This document shows positions 1-8,786 of a stretch of 40,164 nucleotides of DNA, piece by piece. The DNA comes from Syntrophomonadaceae bacterium (GTDB lineage: Bacteria > Bacillota > Syntrophomonadia > Syntrophomonadales > Syntrophomonadaceae): the NCBI GenBank assembly GCA_012511795.1, contig JAAZFJ010000037.1, positions 1 through 40,164 on the forward strand. Reading direction: 5' to 3'. Every line of letters begins with the position of its first letter. Within the stretch, counting starts at the first letter, position 1. The notes under the pieces were generated by a model. It made no database searches, was not told where the DNA came from, and saw only the letters and a program-made list of their open reading frames with translations. A program made the translations under genes and the position numbers.

Positions 1-33
1 AACATCCGCTTTATATTCAGGAACCAGTTGCAT
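1..33 (-). CDS. Start of a third formate dehydrogenase operon gene (partial, runs off left edge)
   Basis: An ATG at 33-31 opens a frame (MQLVPEYKADV) that stays open to the window edge. It overlaps the fdhB stop codon by one base (TAATG) and has a GGAGGT ribosome binding site at about 42-47, seven bases upstream. This spacing and overlap are typical of a co-translated operon gene. In FDH-N type operons the gene after the iron-sulfur subunit is usually the membrane quinone-reducing subunit (cytochrome b or NrfD type), so that is the expected product. Eleven residues are far too few to confirm this. Confidence 0.4.
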   Translation of the reverse strand, partial: MQLVPEYKADV

Positions 34-830
34 TATTCATGACCTCCTTCCACGTGTTCGCCTTTTTTATTGGCTAATAGTCTGGTAGTGAAAAAGCTGG
101 TTGCTGAGCCAGCCAAGGCTAACGGAATAAGCCAACTGGCATAGGGCTGAACATAATTCTGCCAGAAGGTAACAGCCGGCACTTTTGGATCAACTGGCAG
201 ACCGAATTTATCGGGAGTGTCAGTTAAAACATATAACTTGTTCAGTCCGCCCAATTCCAATTTTCCATAAATAGTAGCCCGGGGGAACCCATTGGCTTGT
301 AGATACTTCGCCCGGTTTTCAGCAATTTGCAGAAGTTCATCCCGGTCGCCAAAAATCAGTGCATCTGTTGGACAAGTCCTGGCACAGGCTGGTTCTAATC
401 CTTCTTCAACCCGGTCAGCGCAAAGGGTGCACTTGGTAATTATGTCTAGTCTTTTCAGGTATTTGGGAACATCAAAAGGACAAGCTGTTGAACAGTATTG
501 GCAGCCGATACACTTGTCAGGATCGTGAACCACTGCTCCCCAGGAAGTTTTTTCATAGGCTCCTCTAGGGCAGACCTTCATGCAGTTAGGATCAGAACAA
601 TGCATACACTGGCGTTTGATAAAGTTCCAGCTTAATCCATGCACCGGGTCTTCCTCTTCAAAAAACTTGATAATAGTATAGGTTTGACCATTGGTGTCTT
701 CATGAGTCTGGTAGTTGCCTTTAAAAGGTTCGATCACGGCCGGAAGTTGGTTCCAGTCTTTGCAGGCTATTTGGCAACCACGGCAGGCTGTACATTTGCT
801 GACATCGTAAAGATTTGTTAAATTAGCCAT
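33..830 (-). CDS. fdhB: Formate dehydrogenase iron-sulfur (beta) subunit with C-terminal membrane anchor
   Basis: This 265-residue electron-transfer subunit passes electrons from the catalytic FdhA towards the membrane. Four ferredoxin-like cysteine clusters are visible. The first is CTACRGCQIAC at residues 13-23, followed by CMHCSDPNCMKVCP, CIGCQYCSTACP, and a last one starting CTLCADRV and ending CARTCP; this is the FdnH/HybA four-[4Fe-4S] layout. A hydrophobic stretch near residues 220-245 (ending before LLANKKGEH) looks like the single C-terminal transmembrane helix of FdnH. I chose the ATG at 830 over a longer reading at 860 because TAAGGAGG lies just upstream (about 839-846), and the longer reading would run into fdhA. 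It starts two bases after the fdhA stop. Assignment to formate rather than another substrate rests on fdhA. Confidence 0.93.
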   Translation of the reverse strand: MANLTNLYDVSKCTACRGCQIACKDWNQLPAVIEPFKGNYQTHEDTNGQTYTIIKFFEEEDPVHGLSWNFIKRQCMHCSDPNCMKVCPRGAYEKTSWGAVVHDPDKCIGCQYCSTACPFDVPKYLKRLDIITKCTLCADRVEEGLEPACARTCPTDALIFGDRDELLQIAENRAKYLQANGFPRATIYGKLELGGLNKLYVLTDTPDKFGLPVDPKVPAVTFWQNYVQPYASWLIPLALAGSATSFFTTRLLANKKGEHVEGGHE

Positions 831-832
831 CG

Positions 833-3800
833 TTAAGCCCTCCTTATGTCGCATAGCCATGCTTTATATTCAGGAATCGTTGTATTAGCATCACCAATAT
901 GGGGTGTAAGCCAATTGGCTATATCTCCGGTAGCATAACCCTTGAAACCAAATTGCCATAACATACCTATCTGATGCACTTTTTTGCCATTAATCGTGAA
1001 TGGTTTTAAGCGTTTGGTAACACAGGCAATCGCTTTTATATCACCGCGAGTCGTAGAAACAATAATTTCCCGTCCGTTCTTGATTCCTTTTTCCTTGGCC
1101 AGTTCTTCACTGAGTTCCACAAACATATCGGGTACCAGTTCAGCCAGCCACGGCAGGTTACGGGTCAAGGCCCCGGTCTGCCAGTGTTCAGATACACGAT
1201 AAGTAGTGGCGATTATCGGATATTTGTCAGCCGTTCCCTGTTTTTCCGGTTCAAATACCTTGGTAGCCGGGTTCAGGTCTCGACTATTCATCATATTGGA
1301 TGTGGGGCTTTCCCATGGTTCATAATGCTCGGGGAAAGGTCCATCCTTCATGGAACTGGTTGGAGCAAATATGCGGCCGAAACCATCGGGCTGCATGATA
1401 AAGGGTTTAGTGAAATTAGGATTATCCGGAGCAGTTGTTCCAATAAAGTCCGGCACATCAACTCCCACCCATTTTCCCTGAGCTTCATCCCAATTTACTA
1501 ATTTGCGGGCTTCATCACCCGGCCATGGAGTCACACCGTCAGGCTGAACAGAGCAGCGATTGTATATGATCCTGCGGTTAACCGGCCAGGCCCATCCCCA
1601 TTCCGGGTATATACCCAAACCACTTGGGTCGTCTTTTTTGCGCGATTGCGGTTTATAGAACCATTTGCCATCCTTTAAGGTGGCACCACCGCAGTATATC
1701 CAGTTCCCACAAGCAGTCGTGCCATCATCCATCAGTTTGGCGAAACCTTCCACCGGCTTGCCATCAACTGTACTATAACCACACAACTCGTAAGCTACTT
1801 TGTATATATCATCGTGACCGTGTCCATCATCATAATCCCAGGTCATGTTGACAATTGGCTCATCTTCTGGACGGGTGCTGCCTTCATAAAGCTTTTTAAG
1901 TCTTTTGCCCAGTTCATAATAAATCCATAAATCTGCTTTGGATTCTCCCACCGGTTCTGCACCTTTCCAGCGGTATTGTACCAGACGGCCGGTTTGGGCG
2001 GCAGTACCTTCTTTCTCGTATACAGCTGCAGCTGGCAGGAAAAACACTTCAGTCTGAATATCTTCTGGAGTGATTCCGGGCACTTTGTCGTTGTGCACCG
2101 TTCTCTGCCAGGCTTTATATGTCCAGAAGTCAGCAGTTTCGTTGAGCCATAAATCGATAGATACCAACCATTTCAGTTTGGTCATAGCTTCTTGTTCCTT
2201 ATTGGCATTAGGACCACCGACTACCGGATTGGATCCATTTACTACCAGACCATCGATTTCGCCTTTATACATAGCTTCGAATAATGCTATATGCGAATAG
2301 TTTTTCTTGTCGTCCCGTTTAGGCAGGTAATGATAGGCATAATCATTATTTTCGACGGCAGCATCACCATACCAAGCTTTGAGCATACTTACGATCCATT
2401 TAGAACTGTTGATCTTCCAGCCAGAATTAGGAAAACCTGCTTTTACCAGTTCACGGAATTCGGAAAGATTGGAAAACTGCAATTTGGCAGCTCCAGGGGT
2501 CACACTTCTGATATAACCAAGCAAATCTTTATTGCTGGCTGTGTTCGAAGGGGAAGCAATGTACCCAGGGATCAAATGATATAGCAATGCCATATCCGTA
2601 GCACCCTGGACGTTATTCTCGCCCCGCAGCGCATTGATGCCACCGCCCGGCCTGCCCATGTTACCCAGTAACATCTGTACGATCGAGAAAGCACGGACAT
2701 TCTGACTGCCTACCGTATGCTGGGTTATTCCCATGGCATATAGGATGGTGCCGGTCTTGTCAGGAGCACCGGTAGCACAGAAGGTTTCCAATACCTGCAG
2801 GTATTTGTTCTTGGGTGTACCGGTGATATTACAAACCGTATCAATATCGTAACGTTCATAATGTTTCTTCATTAATTGAAATACGCAGCGCGGATGCTGC
2901 AGTGTAGGATCAGTCAGAGCTAAACCTGCTTCATTATTCTGGTAGTCCCAGCTGCTGGTGTCATATTTACGGTTAGCCTCATCATAGCCAGAGAAAAGGC
3001 CATCTTCAAAAGAATAATCATCTTTGATCAAACAAGCTGCATTGGTATAGTTTACTACATAATCTTTATGATACAATTCGTTATCGATGATATACTTGAT
3101 CATGCCGCCCAGGAAAGCAATATCGGTTCCTGAACGTAAAGGCGCATAAATATCAGCACGGGCTGAAGTTCTAGTAAAGCGCGGATCCACATGGATGATT
3201 TTGGCGCCACGTGTTTCTTTCGCTTTCAGCAGCCATCTCATAGTTACCGGATGATTTTCCGCGCAGTTACTGCCCATGATCAATGCACAATCTGTGTTTT
3301 TGAGGTCATTAACTGAATTAGTCATTGCACCCCGCCCAAATGATGGTCCCAAACCTGCGACCGTAGCGGAGTGTCAGATACGGGCCTGGGTTTCTAAATA
3401 TACAACACCCAATGAACGCATCATTTTACTTAACAAATAGCACTCTTCATTGTCTAGTCCTGATCCACCTAACGAAGCAATTTTTTCCGTCCGGTTCACG
3501 ATTACTTCTTTGCCATCCTCAAGCTTTTCCTTATGGATATAGCTGCTGTCTCGGGATTCTTTAATTTTCTCGGCAATTCTATCCAACATCCAATCCCAGT
3601 CTTTTTCTTCCCATTTGGTAGATCCGGGTGCTCTGTATAACGGTTTTTGCACTCTCTTCGGATTAACAATCTGTTCACCGGTTTCCGGGTCGTAGATTTC
3701 CCTGAGATTAAACATGGCAGAACCCTTACTGCAAGCTCCCCCCATGTTGATTGGATTGTCGGGGTCACCATGCACACTTAAGAGTTTGACATAATTTCCT

Positions 3801-4003
3801 TCGTTGTCGCGTTCTGCATAAACAACAAGACCGCAGCCAGATGCACAATATGGGCAAATAGTTGGCGTTGGTGTAACATTCTTGATTCTTAGTTGTTTAA
3901 TTGCAGATGCCGTAGCCTCAAAATTGAAACCGAGTTCTGTAACCGTTAGAAAGGCAGCAGTAGCTCCGGTAACCTTGAGGAATTGCCTACGGGTTACTCT
4001 CAT
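833..4003 (-). CDS. fdhA: Selenocysteine-containing formate dehydrogenase catalytic (alpha) subunit, Tat-exported
   Basis: This is a single gene of about 1056 residues read through an in-frame TGA (3376-3374) as selenocysteine 210. The flanking residues QARI-U-HSATVAGLGPSFGRG match the E. coli FdnG context. It oxidises formate to CO2 at a bis-molybdopterin Mo or W centre in which Sec ligates the metal. A Tat signal (TRRQFLK, residues 4-10) predicts export folded across the membrane. A [4Fe-4S] motif follows at Cys50, 53, 57 and 91. The molybdopterin oxidoreductase domain fills the middle, and a C-terminal molybdopterin dinucleotide-binding domain ends at PEYKAWL. The ATG at 4003 is chosen because AAGGAGAG lies about ten bases upstream; a TTG at 4027 would overlap that site and add residues before the Tat signal. 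E. coli FdnG is 1015 residues with Sec196. Automatic callers will split the gene at the TGA into 3374-4027 and 833-3352. Confidence 0.95.
3330..3376 (-). promoter_or_regulatory. UGA-Sec codon with bacterial SECIS hairpin
   Basis: The UGA is at 3376-3374. Directly after it, six bases CUCCGC (3371-3366) can pair with GCGGGG (3335-3330), and GGUC (3362-3359) pairs with GACC (3348-3345). A C-G pair then closes an AGGUUU apical loop (3356-3351). E. coli fdhF has AGGUCU at the same place, the loop recognised by SelB. Position, stem and loop all fit a working bacterial SECIS, so the host should carry selA, selB, selC and selD. Confidence 0.85.
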
Positions 4004-4306
4004 AAATTCACACTCTCCTTCCCCCAAATACTATAGGAATTAAATCTCCCCTTCAGAAGTATAGTTAAAGAATATTCACCCCCCGTTAAAATAAATATAT
4101 ATCACTGATTAAATTGATATCCTTAAATTTTTTATTGATTATTCTAACAGCAAGCCTTCTTTCGCAAAACATATTTTTCAACACTAAATAGTCCCCCACA
4201 TATGTTTGCATACTAAATTAAAATTCGACATAAGCATAGATTTTCCTTGTAATCAATTGGAAGTGTGGATTATATTAAAAACAGTTATATATATTATTAT
4301 TGATTG
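4004..4306. other. AT-rich non-coding region upstream of fdhA
   Basis: These roughly 300 bases separate the MoeA-PBP gene from fdhA on the same strand. Apart from the fdhA ribosome binding site (AAGGAGAG, about 4013-4020 on the complement), I see no convincing promoter pair, Rho-independent terminator, FNR-type palindrome or small gene. The fdh promoter is presumably here but cannot be placed by eye. Confidence 0.5.
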
Positions 4307-6226
4307 TTATAAATACCCGGAAGCTATTATCTGACCGTTTAATTCAAGGTTATAACCGCCTGCTTCTTTGATTCTTTCGTGAAATTCTGCACTGGTGATT
4401 GCCGCCATTAATAGATCATAGGTTTTTGGTGGTACTAATTCCGATAGAAGGCATATATCGTATTGCTCCTGAGTTATGGGAATAAAGTCCAGGTCAAGAG
4501 CCCGGGCACTTGCATATATTCCCAATCCTGTATCTGAAGCGTCATTTTTTATAGAAGCAGCAACTGCCAGATGAGTATACTCTTCTCGATTATAACCGTT
4601 GATGCTTTGCGGCATAATATGAGAAAGATTTAAGAGATAGTCCAGTAATATGCGAGTGCCGGAACCATTCTGACGATTTATATATCTTATATTTGTCTCG
4701 GCGATATCCTTGAAAGAGGTAATATGCAAAGGATTGCCCTTCTTTATTATTAATCCCTGATCCCGTTTAACCAGGTTTATTAACTGCCATTCACTATCAG
4801 GCAAGTATTTTTCCACATAACTTCTGTTATATTTGCCGGTTTCAGAATCTAATAAATGAATCCCGGCAAAATGAGTTTCCTTACGGCGCAGAGAGAAAAT
4901 ACCGCCCATACTTCCGGCGTTAATGGAAATAAGTCTCAGCCCATGTTTTTTGTATAAAATATCAGCCAATATATCCATGGACAGGTCATGACTGCCTATG
5001 GTTATGATCGTATTATCGATGAGTTGTAACGGGCGATTCAGTGAAACCACACAGTTATCACCTGCCTGTAATCCTTCTACACCTCTTTTAATACATAAAA
5101 CCCCATCTGACTTGACCAGACTGGTGGTGACCCCTGCCCCCCGTGCCTGGGGAAAACATAGATAACGCCCGCCAACTTTCGCAATGCTTACATTAATGAA
5201 ATCATCCACTCCCATATGGGAAGGAATTTTGCGCGCTGTATAGCATTCTAAATTCTGGCTTTCGGGGAAGGTGATTCCTTGTTTCATATAAACCAAAGGC
5301 CTGGCAAACAACGTAAATATCAAATTTGCTGACACAGGATAGCCAGGCACGCCAATTACCGGTTTATTATCAATGATACCCAGGATAGCAGGTTTGCCCG
5401 GACGAATGGCCAGACCGTGTAAAAGCAGTTCGCCCATTTCTTCCACCAGAGAAGCTGTGAAATCTTCCCTCCCGGCAGAAGAACCGGAACAAACGATGAG
5501 AATGTCAGCTTCTCTGAGCACGGCTTTCATTGCCTGTCTGATCTGTTCTTTATCATCAATGACTATTTCATGGCGTAAGGATAAAGCTCCCCATTCATCA
5601 CACAGTGCTGATAACATACGACTGTTTGATTCAACAATTTGTCCTGGAGGCATAAGCTCACTGCCTTTATCCACTAATTCGGTTCCAGTTGGAATAATAC
5701 CGATCACCGGTTTCTTTATGACTTCGATTTTATCTACTCCGGCAGTAACCAAGGAAGCTAATTCATAAGGACCGATACGGGTAAGACTGGGAATCAACAT
5801 ATCTTGGGCAACAACATCTTCGCCCACAGAGCGAATATGCTGCCAAGGAACAGCTGCTTTGATAATCTGGGCTGTTTCTCCAATAAAGTTCACATCTTCA
5901 ATCATGATCACAGTATCGAATTCAACAGGAATATAATCCCCAGTATCTACCACTAAAAACTCCTCTTTTTTTAAAACAAGCGGACTTATTTCTGTCGCTC
6001 CATTGGTGGATAAAGCTTTTACAGCTATACCATCCATCGCTGCTGATACATAGTGAGGAGATGACCTCCTGGCGTAGACCGGATTTGCAGTAATGCGGTT
6101 TAAACTGTCAAGTACGTTTACAGGCTCGGTTTTAATGCTGCAAAAATCAGTTTTCTCCAAACGTTTAAAAAAAAGTTCTAAAGATTTTTCCAGCGGTGTA
6201 TTTGCTATAAATATCTTTCTTTCCAT
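4307..6226 (-). CDS. moeA: MoeA-family molybdopterin molybdenumtransferase fused to a PBP-like domain
   Basis: This 639-residue fusion protein has two parts. Residues about 1-405 are a complete MoeA, the cytoplasmic enzyme that inserts molybdate (or tungstate) into adenylylated molybdopterin. Visible landmarks are AMDGIAV, VEFDTVIMIEDV, PTGTELVDKG, SGSSAGREDFT and GVPGYPVSANL. Residues about 410-639 form a periplasmic-binding-protein-like domain without a signal peptide, with the typical strings IGSHDLSMDIL, GSMGGIFSL, LLDSETGKYN, KRDQGLIIKKGNP and NRQNGSGTRILLDYL. The fusion is a known architecture in anaerobes; the second domain is thought to bind a small ligand, perhaps oxyanion-related, which is inference here. 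ATG at 6226 has AGGAG (6234-6238). It lies upstream of fdhA on the same strand and is divergent from the next moeA, so it probably serves FDH maturation. Confidence 0.93.
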   Translation of the reverse strand: MERKIFIANTPLEKSLELFFKRLEKTDFCSIKTEPVNVLDSLNRITANPVYARRSSPHYVSAAMDGIAVKALSTNGATEISPLVLKKEEFLVVDTGDYIPVEFDTVIMIEDVNFIGETAQIIKAAVPWQHIRSVGEDVVAQDMLIPSLTRIGPYELASLVTAGVDKIEVIKKPVIGIIPTGTELVDKGSELMPPGQIVESNSRMLSALCDEWGALSLRHEIVIDDKEQIRQAMKAVLREADILIVCSGSSAGREDFTASLVEEMGELLLHGLAIRPGKPAILGIIDNKPVIGVPGYPVSANLIFTLFARPLVYMKQGITFPESQNLECYTARKIPSHMGVDDFINVSIAKVGGRYLCFPQARGAGVTTSLVKSDGVLCIKRGVEGLQAGDNCVVSLNRPLQLIDNTIITIGSHDLSMDILADILYKKHGLRLISINAGSMGGIFSLRRKETHFAGIHLLDSETGKYNRSYVEKYLPDSEWQLINLVKRDQGLIIKKGNPLHITSFKDIAETNIRYINRQNGSGTRILLDYLLNLSHIMPQSINGYNREEYTHLAVAASIKNDASDTGLGIYASARALDLDFIPITQEQYDICLLSELVPPKTYDLLMAAITSAEFHERIKEAGGYNLELNGQIIASGYL

Positions 6227-6313
6227 GTTTTTTCTCCTGCAGGTAATATTTTGTTCATTTTAACCTAAAAGAGACCAAAACAACTTATTTTATAGTAAAA
6301 ATTAAGAATATTT

Positions 6314-6342
6314 TTAAATGCGCTATCGGTTTGCAGTATAAT
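6314..6342 (+). promoter_or_regulatory. Candidate promoter of the plus-strand moeA pair
   Basis: A perfect TATAAT -10 box lies at 6337-6342, 25 bases before the moeA start. The -35 region at 6314-6319 (TTAAAT, 17-base spacer) is a poor match, so the call rests mainly on the -10 box and its position in the divergent gap. Confidence 0.35.
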
Positions 6343-6366
6343 TTAGGTAAAAACAAAGGAATATAA

Positions 6367-7581
6367 ATGATGAAAGAGTTTTTAAAAGTTATTCACTATG
6401 AAGAGGCTGTAGAGAAACTTATAACTTACCGCCCGTTTAGTGAGATTGAATCAGTAAATATTGCCGATTGTTGTAATCGTATCGCTGCACAGGACGTATG
6501 CAGCAGCGAGAACCTTCCCGCCTTCCATCGCTCCACAGTAGACGGCTATGCAGTCATTGCTGAAGATATTTATGGCTGCAGTGAAACCTCACCGGGCTTT
6601 CTTCAAATAATCGGAGAAATCACAATGGGGCAAAGCGCTGCAATCAAATTACAAAAAGGGCAATGCTGCTGGATTCCAACCGGGGGAATGCTGCCTGAGG
6701 GAGCAAATGCAGTCATTATGGTGGAAAATACTGATAAGCTGGATGATCGGACAATTCTGGCTTTTCATCCGGTAAGCCTGTATGAGAATGTGATGCAATC
6801 CGGAGAAGATATAAAGATAGGACAAAGGGCAATAAAAAAAGGAACTGTAATCAGACCGGCAGATATTGGCCTTTTGGCTTCCCTGGGAATAGCTTCAATG
6901 GAAGTGGTCAAGCCTTATAAAGTAGGTATTATCTCAACGGGAGATGAAATAGTAGAAATAGAACAAAAACCGAAGGCAGGGGAGATTCGAGACGTTAACT
7001 CCCATGCGCTTTACGCAGCGGTAAAATCCTGCGGTGCCTTGCCGTTTGTTTATCCTCTGGTCAGAGACCAGTTTGATGATCTTAAGCAGGCAGTAGAAGG
7101 GGCAATTAAGGAAAATCATATTCTTCTCATTTCCGGAGGAAGTTCTGTGGGCATTATGGATGCTACCCTGGAAGTATTGATGTCTTTTCCTGAAGCACAA
7201 ATGCTTTTTCACGGGATTGCCATAAAACCTGGAAAACCTACTTTAGCTGTAAAAATAGGTGAAAAGCTGGTCATCGGATTACCCGGACATCCAGTTTCTG
7301 CTTTGACGAACTTTTATATACTGATAAGGCCATTGCTCATCGATGGTCCCATTGTGAACAGCTTAGAAGGCTATCTTAAATTAAACATTGCTTCCCAGGC
7401 AGGCAGGGATGATTTTATTCCTGCTGTAATCGAAGAAAGGGACGGGCAGAAGATGATCAGGCCGTTATTAGGCAAAGCCGGGCTTATGAGTATTCTTTCC
7501 CAATCACAGGGCTATATTCATATTCCTTATGAACAGCAGGGTTTAAAAGCAGGGGAAAAGGTAAAAGTAATTATTTATTAG
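6367..7581 (+). CDS. moeA: MoeA molybdopterin molybdenumtransferase (second paralogue)
   Basis: A 404-residue protein of normal MoeA length. It catalyses metal insertion into adenylyl-molybdopterin in the last common step of molybdenum cofactor synthesis. The landmarks are the most canonical of the three paralogues here: TVDGYAV near residue 60, PTGGMLPEGANAVIMVE, STGDEIVE near 197, VRDQFDD, SGGSSVGIMDAT near 256 with its conserved Asp, and GLPGHPVSALTNF. A short C-terminal domain IV follows. It starts at ATG 6367 with AAAGGA upstream; the second Met (6370) is an alternative. It heads a two-gene operon with the next moeA-like gene 14 bases downstream, divergent from the MoeA-PBP fusion. Whether each paralogue prefers Mo or W cannot be read from the sequence. 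Confidence 0.93.
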   Translation: MMKEFLKVIHYEEAVEKLITYRPFSEIESVNIADCCNRIAAQDVCSSENLPAFHRSTVDGYAVIAEDIYGCSETSPGFLQIIGEITMGQSAAIKLQKGQCCWIPTGGMLPEGANAVIMVENTDKLDDRTILAFHPVSLYENVMQSGEDIKIGQRAIKKGTVIRPADIGLLASLGIASMEVVKPYKVGIISTGDEIVEIEQKPKAGEIRDVNSHALYAAVKSCGALPFVYPLVRDQFDDLKQAVEGAIKENHILLISGGSSVGIMDATLEVLMSFPEAQMLFHGIAIKPGKPTLAVKIGEKLVIGLPGHPVSALTNFYILIRPLLIDGPIVNSLEGYLKLNIASQAGRDDFIPAVIEERDGQKMIRPLLGKAGLMSILSQSQGYIHIPYEQQGLKAGEKVKVIIY

Positions 7582-7595
7582 AAAGAGGCGTTTTC

Positions 7596-8786
7596 ATGTG
7601 CAAGATGAGCTTGGAGACGGCTTTGGAAAAATGTTTGACATATGCCAGGCCGGAAGGTACTGAAATCATAAAGCCCGAACATGGATATCAAAGAGTTTCC
7701 GCTGTAGATATTTATGCAGATATTAATATGCCATCATTTCCCCGCTCAATGGTAGATGGTTATACCATACATGAAACAGATATAAATAATCTGATCCAGG
7801 GAAAAAAAACAGAACTTACAATCACTGGAATGATCAGTGCCGGAGATTTAATAAAACCAATTTTTAATCCTGGGCAGACCATTGAAATTATGACCGGAGC
7901 CATCTTACCCCCAGGTACTGCAGCGGTAGTTAAGAAAGAAGAGGTTATAGAAAATCAGGATAGGGTGTTCATTGAACAATCGGTCATGCCAGGAGAGAAT
8001 ATTCAATCTTGCGGCCACCAGATAAAAAAAGGGACTCTTCTGGCAACTGCTGGTCAAGTACTGGATATTCTTACCCTGGAAAGGATCGCCTCTTGTGGAA
8101 TAGACAGCTTCCCGGTTTTCAAACTGCCGCAGGTTTACATTATAAATACCGGTAGCGAACTTATTCAAACAGGTAAAAGACTAAATGAAGGACAGATTTA
8201 TGCCAGTAATAGAACAATGTACTTTAACCACCTGGCTGCATGCGGCTGTAACCCAAAGGGTGCGGAATACCCTGTCGCTGATGATGCTGCTGCGATCACT
8301 GAACAAATATATGCCGGTATCAAGCAGAGTCATTTCATTATTATAAGCGGCGGTACTGAGCAGGGACGATTTGATTTAGTCAGGGAAGCTTTTCATAATA
8401 TCGAAGCTGAGATTATTCTTGCAGGCCTTGATATGAGACCCGGCCGTAATACTTGTGCAGCAGTAAAAAATGGAGTGATCATGTGTAATCTGCCTGGGAA
8501 TCCGGGGGCAGGCAATATCATATTTGAAGCATTGGTCAAACCTGTTATACGCAAAATAAAGGGTATAAACGATTTCCATAATAAATGGCTTCCTATAGTT
8601 TTAAGTAATCCTGATCAGATAAAATCATCTTCCCGCATGCTGGTAAGAGGTTGTGCAGAAATAAGAAACGGGCAGCTCACTGCCCGGATAATCAATAAAC
8701 ATGAGAAGCCATATGGTTTATTTAACCTGATCATCGATACTGATTCTTTTGACAAAAAATTAGTTAAAGCATTTATGGTTGATTAA
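7596..8786 (+). CDS. Divergent MoeA-family protein (third paralogue)
   Basis: A 396-residue MoeA-like protein with the whole fold represented but altered signature positions. It keeps SMVDGYTIHE, MTGAILPPGTAAVVKKEEV and DMRPGRNTC. However, the usual TGDE is TGSE (NTGSELIQ), the GGxSxGxxD loop reads GGTEQGRFDLV, and the GxPGxPVS motif reads NLPGNPGAGN. These changes suggest a specialised or non-canonical role, for example a different metal or a partner to the upstream enzyme. That is inference, because the catalytic Asp after the loop is still present. ATG 7596 has AAAGAGG upstream. The gene converges on the ATPase gene and the two stop codons overlap (shared TTAA, 8783-8786). Confidence 0.85.
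   Translation: MCKMSLETALEKCLTYARPEGTEIIKPEHGYQRVSAVDIYADINMPSFPRSMVDGYTIHETDINNLIQGKKTELTITGMISAGDLIKPIFNPGQTIEIMTGAILPPGTAAVVKKEEVIENQDRVFIEQSVMPGENIQSCGHQIKKGTLLATAGQVLDILTLERIASCGIDSFPVFKLPQVYIINTGSELIQTGKRLNEGQIYASNRTMYFNHLAACGCNPKGAEYPVADDAAAITEQIYAGIKQSHFIIISGGTEQGRFDLVREAFHNIEAEIILAGLDMRPGRNTCAAVKNGVIMCNLPGNPGAGNIIFEALVKPVIRKIKGINDFHNKWLPIVLSNPDQIKSSSRMLVRGCAEIRNGQLTARIINKHEKPYGLFNLIIDTDSFDKKLVKAFMVD

Noticed and set aside
3374-4027. Two separate formate dehydrogenase genes or a pseudogene split by a stop
   Set aside because: The stop is TGA at the conserved selenocysteine position with a SECIS hairpin behind it, so it is one intact selenoprotein gene.
4200-4216. Short palindrome-like ATATGTTTGCATAC as an operator upstream of fdhA
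   Set aside because: Only about four matching bases per arm, expected by chance in such AT-rich sequence.
5373-5768. Plus-strand ORF of about 131 codons inside the MoeA-PBP gene
   Set aside because: Antisense shadow of a clear conserved gene; no supporting ribosome binding site or recognisable domain.
6227-6366. Molybdenum cofactor riboswitch upstream of moeA
   Set aside because: The gap is 140 bases and the likely start site is only about 18 bases before the gene, too short for the large Moco motif; no matching structure was seen.
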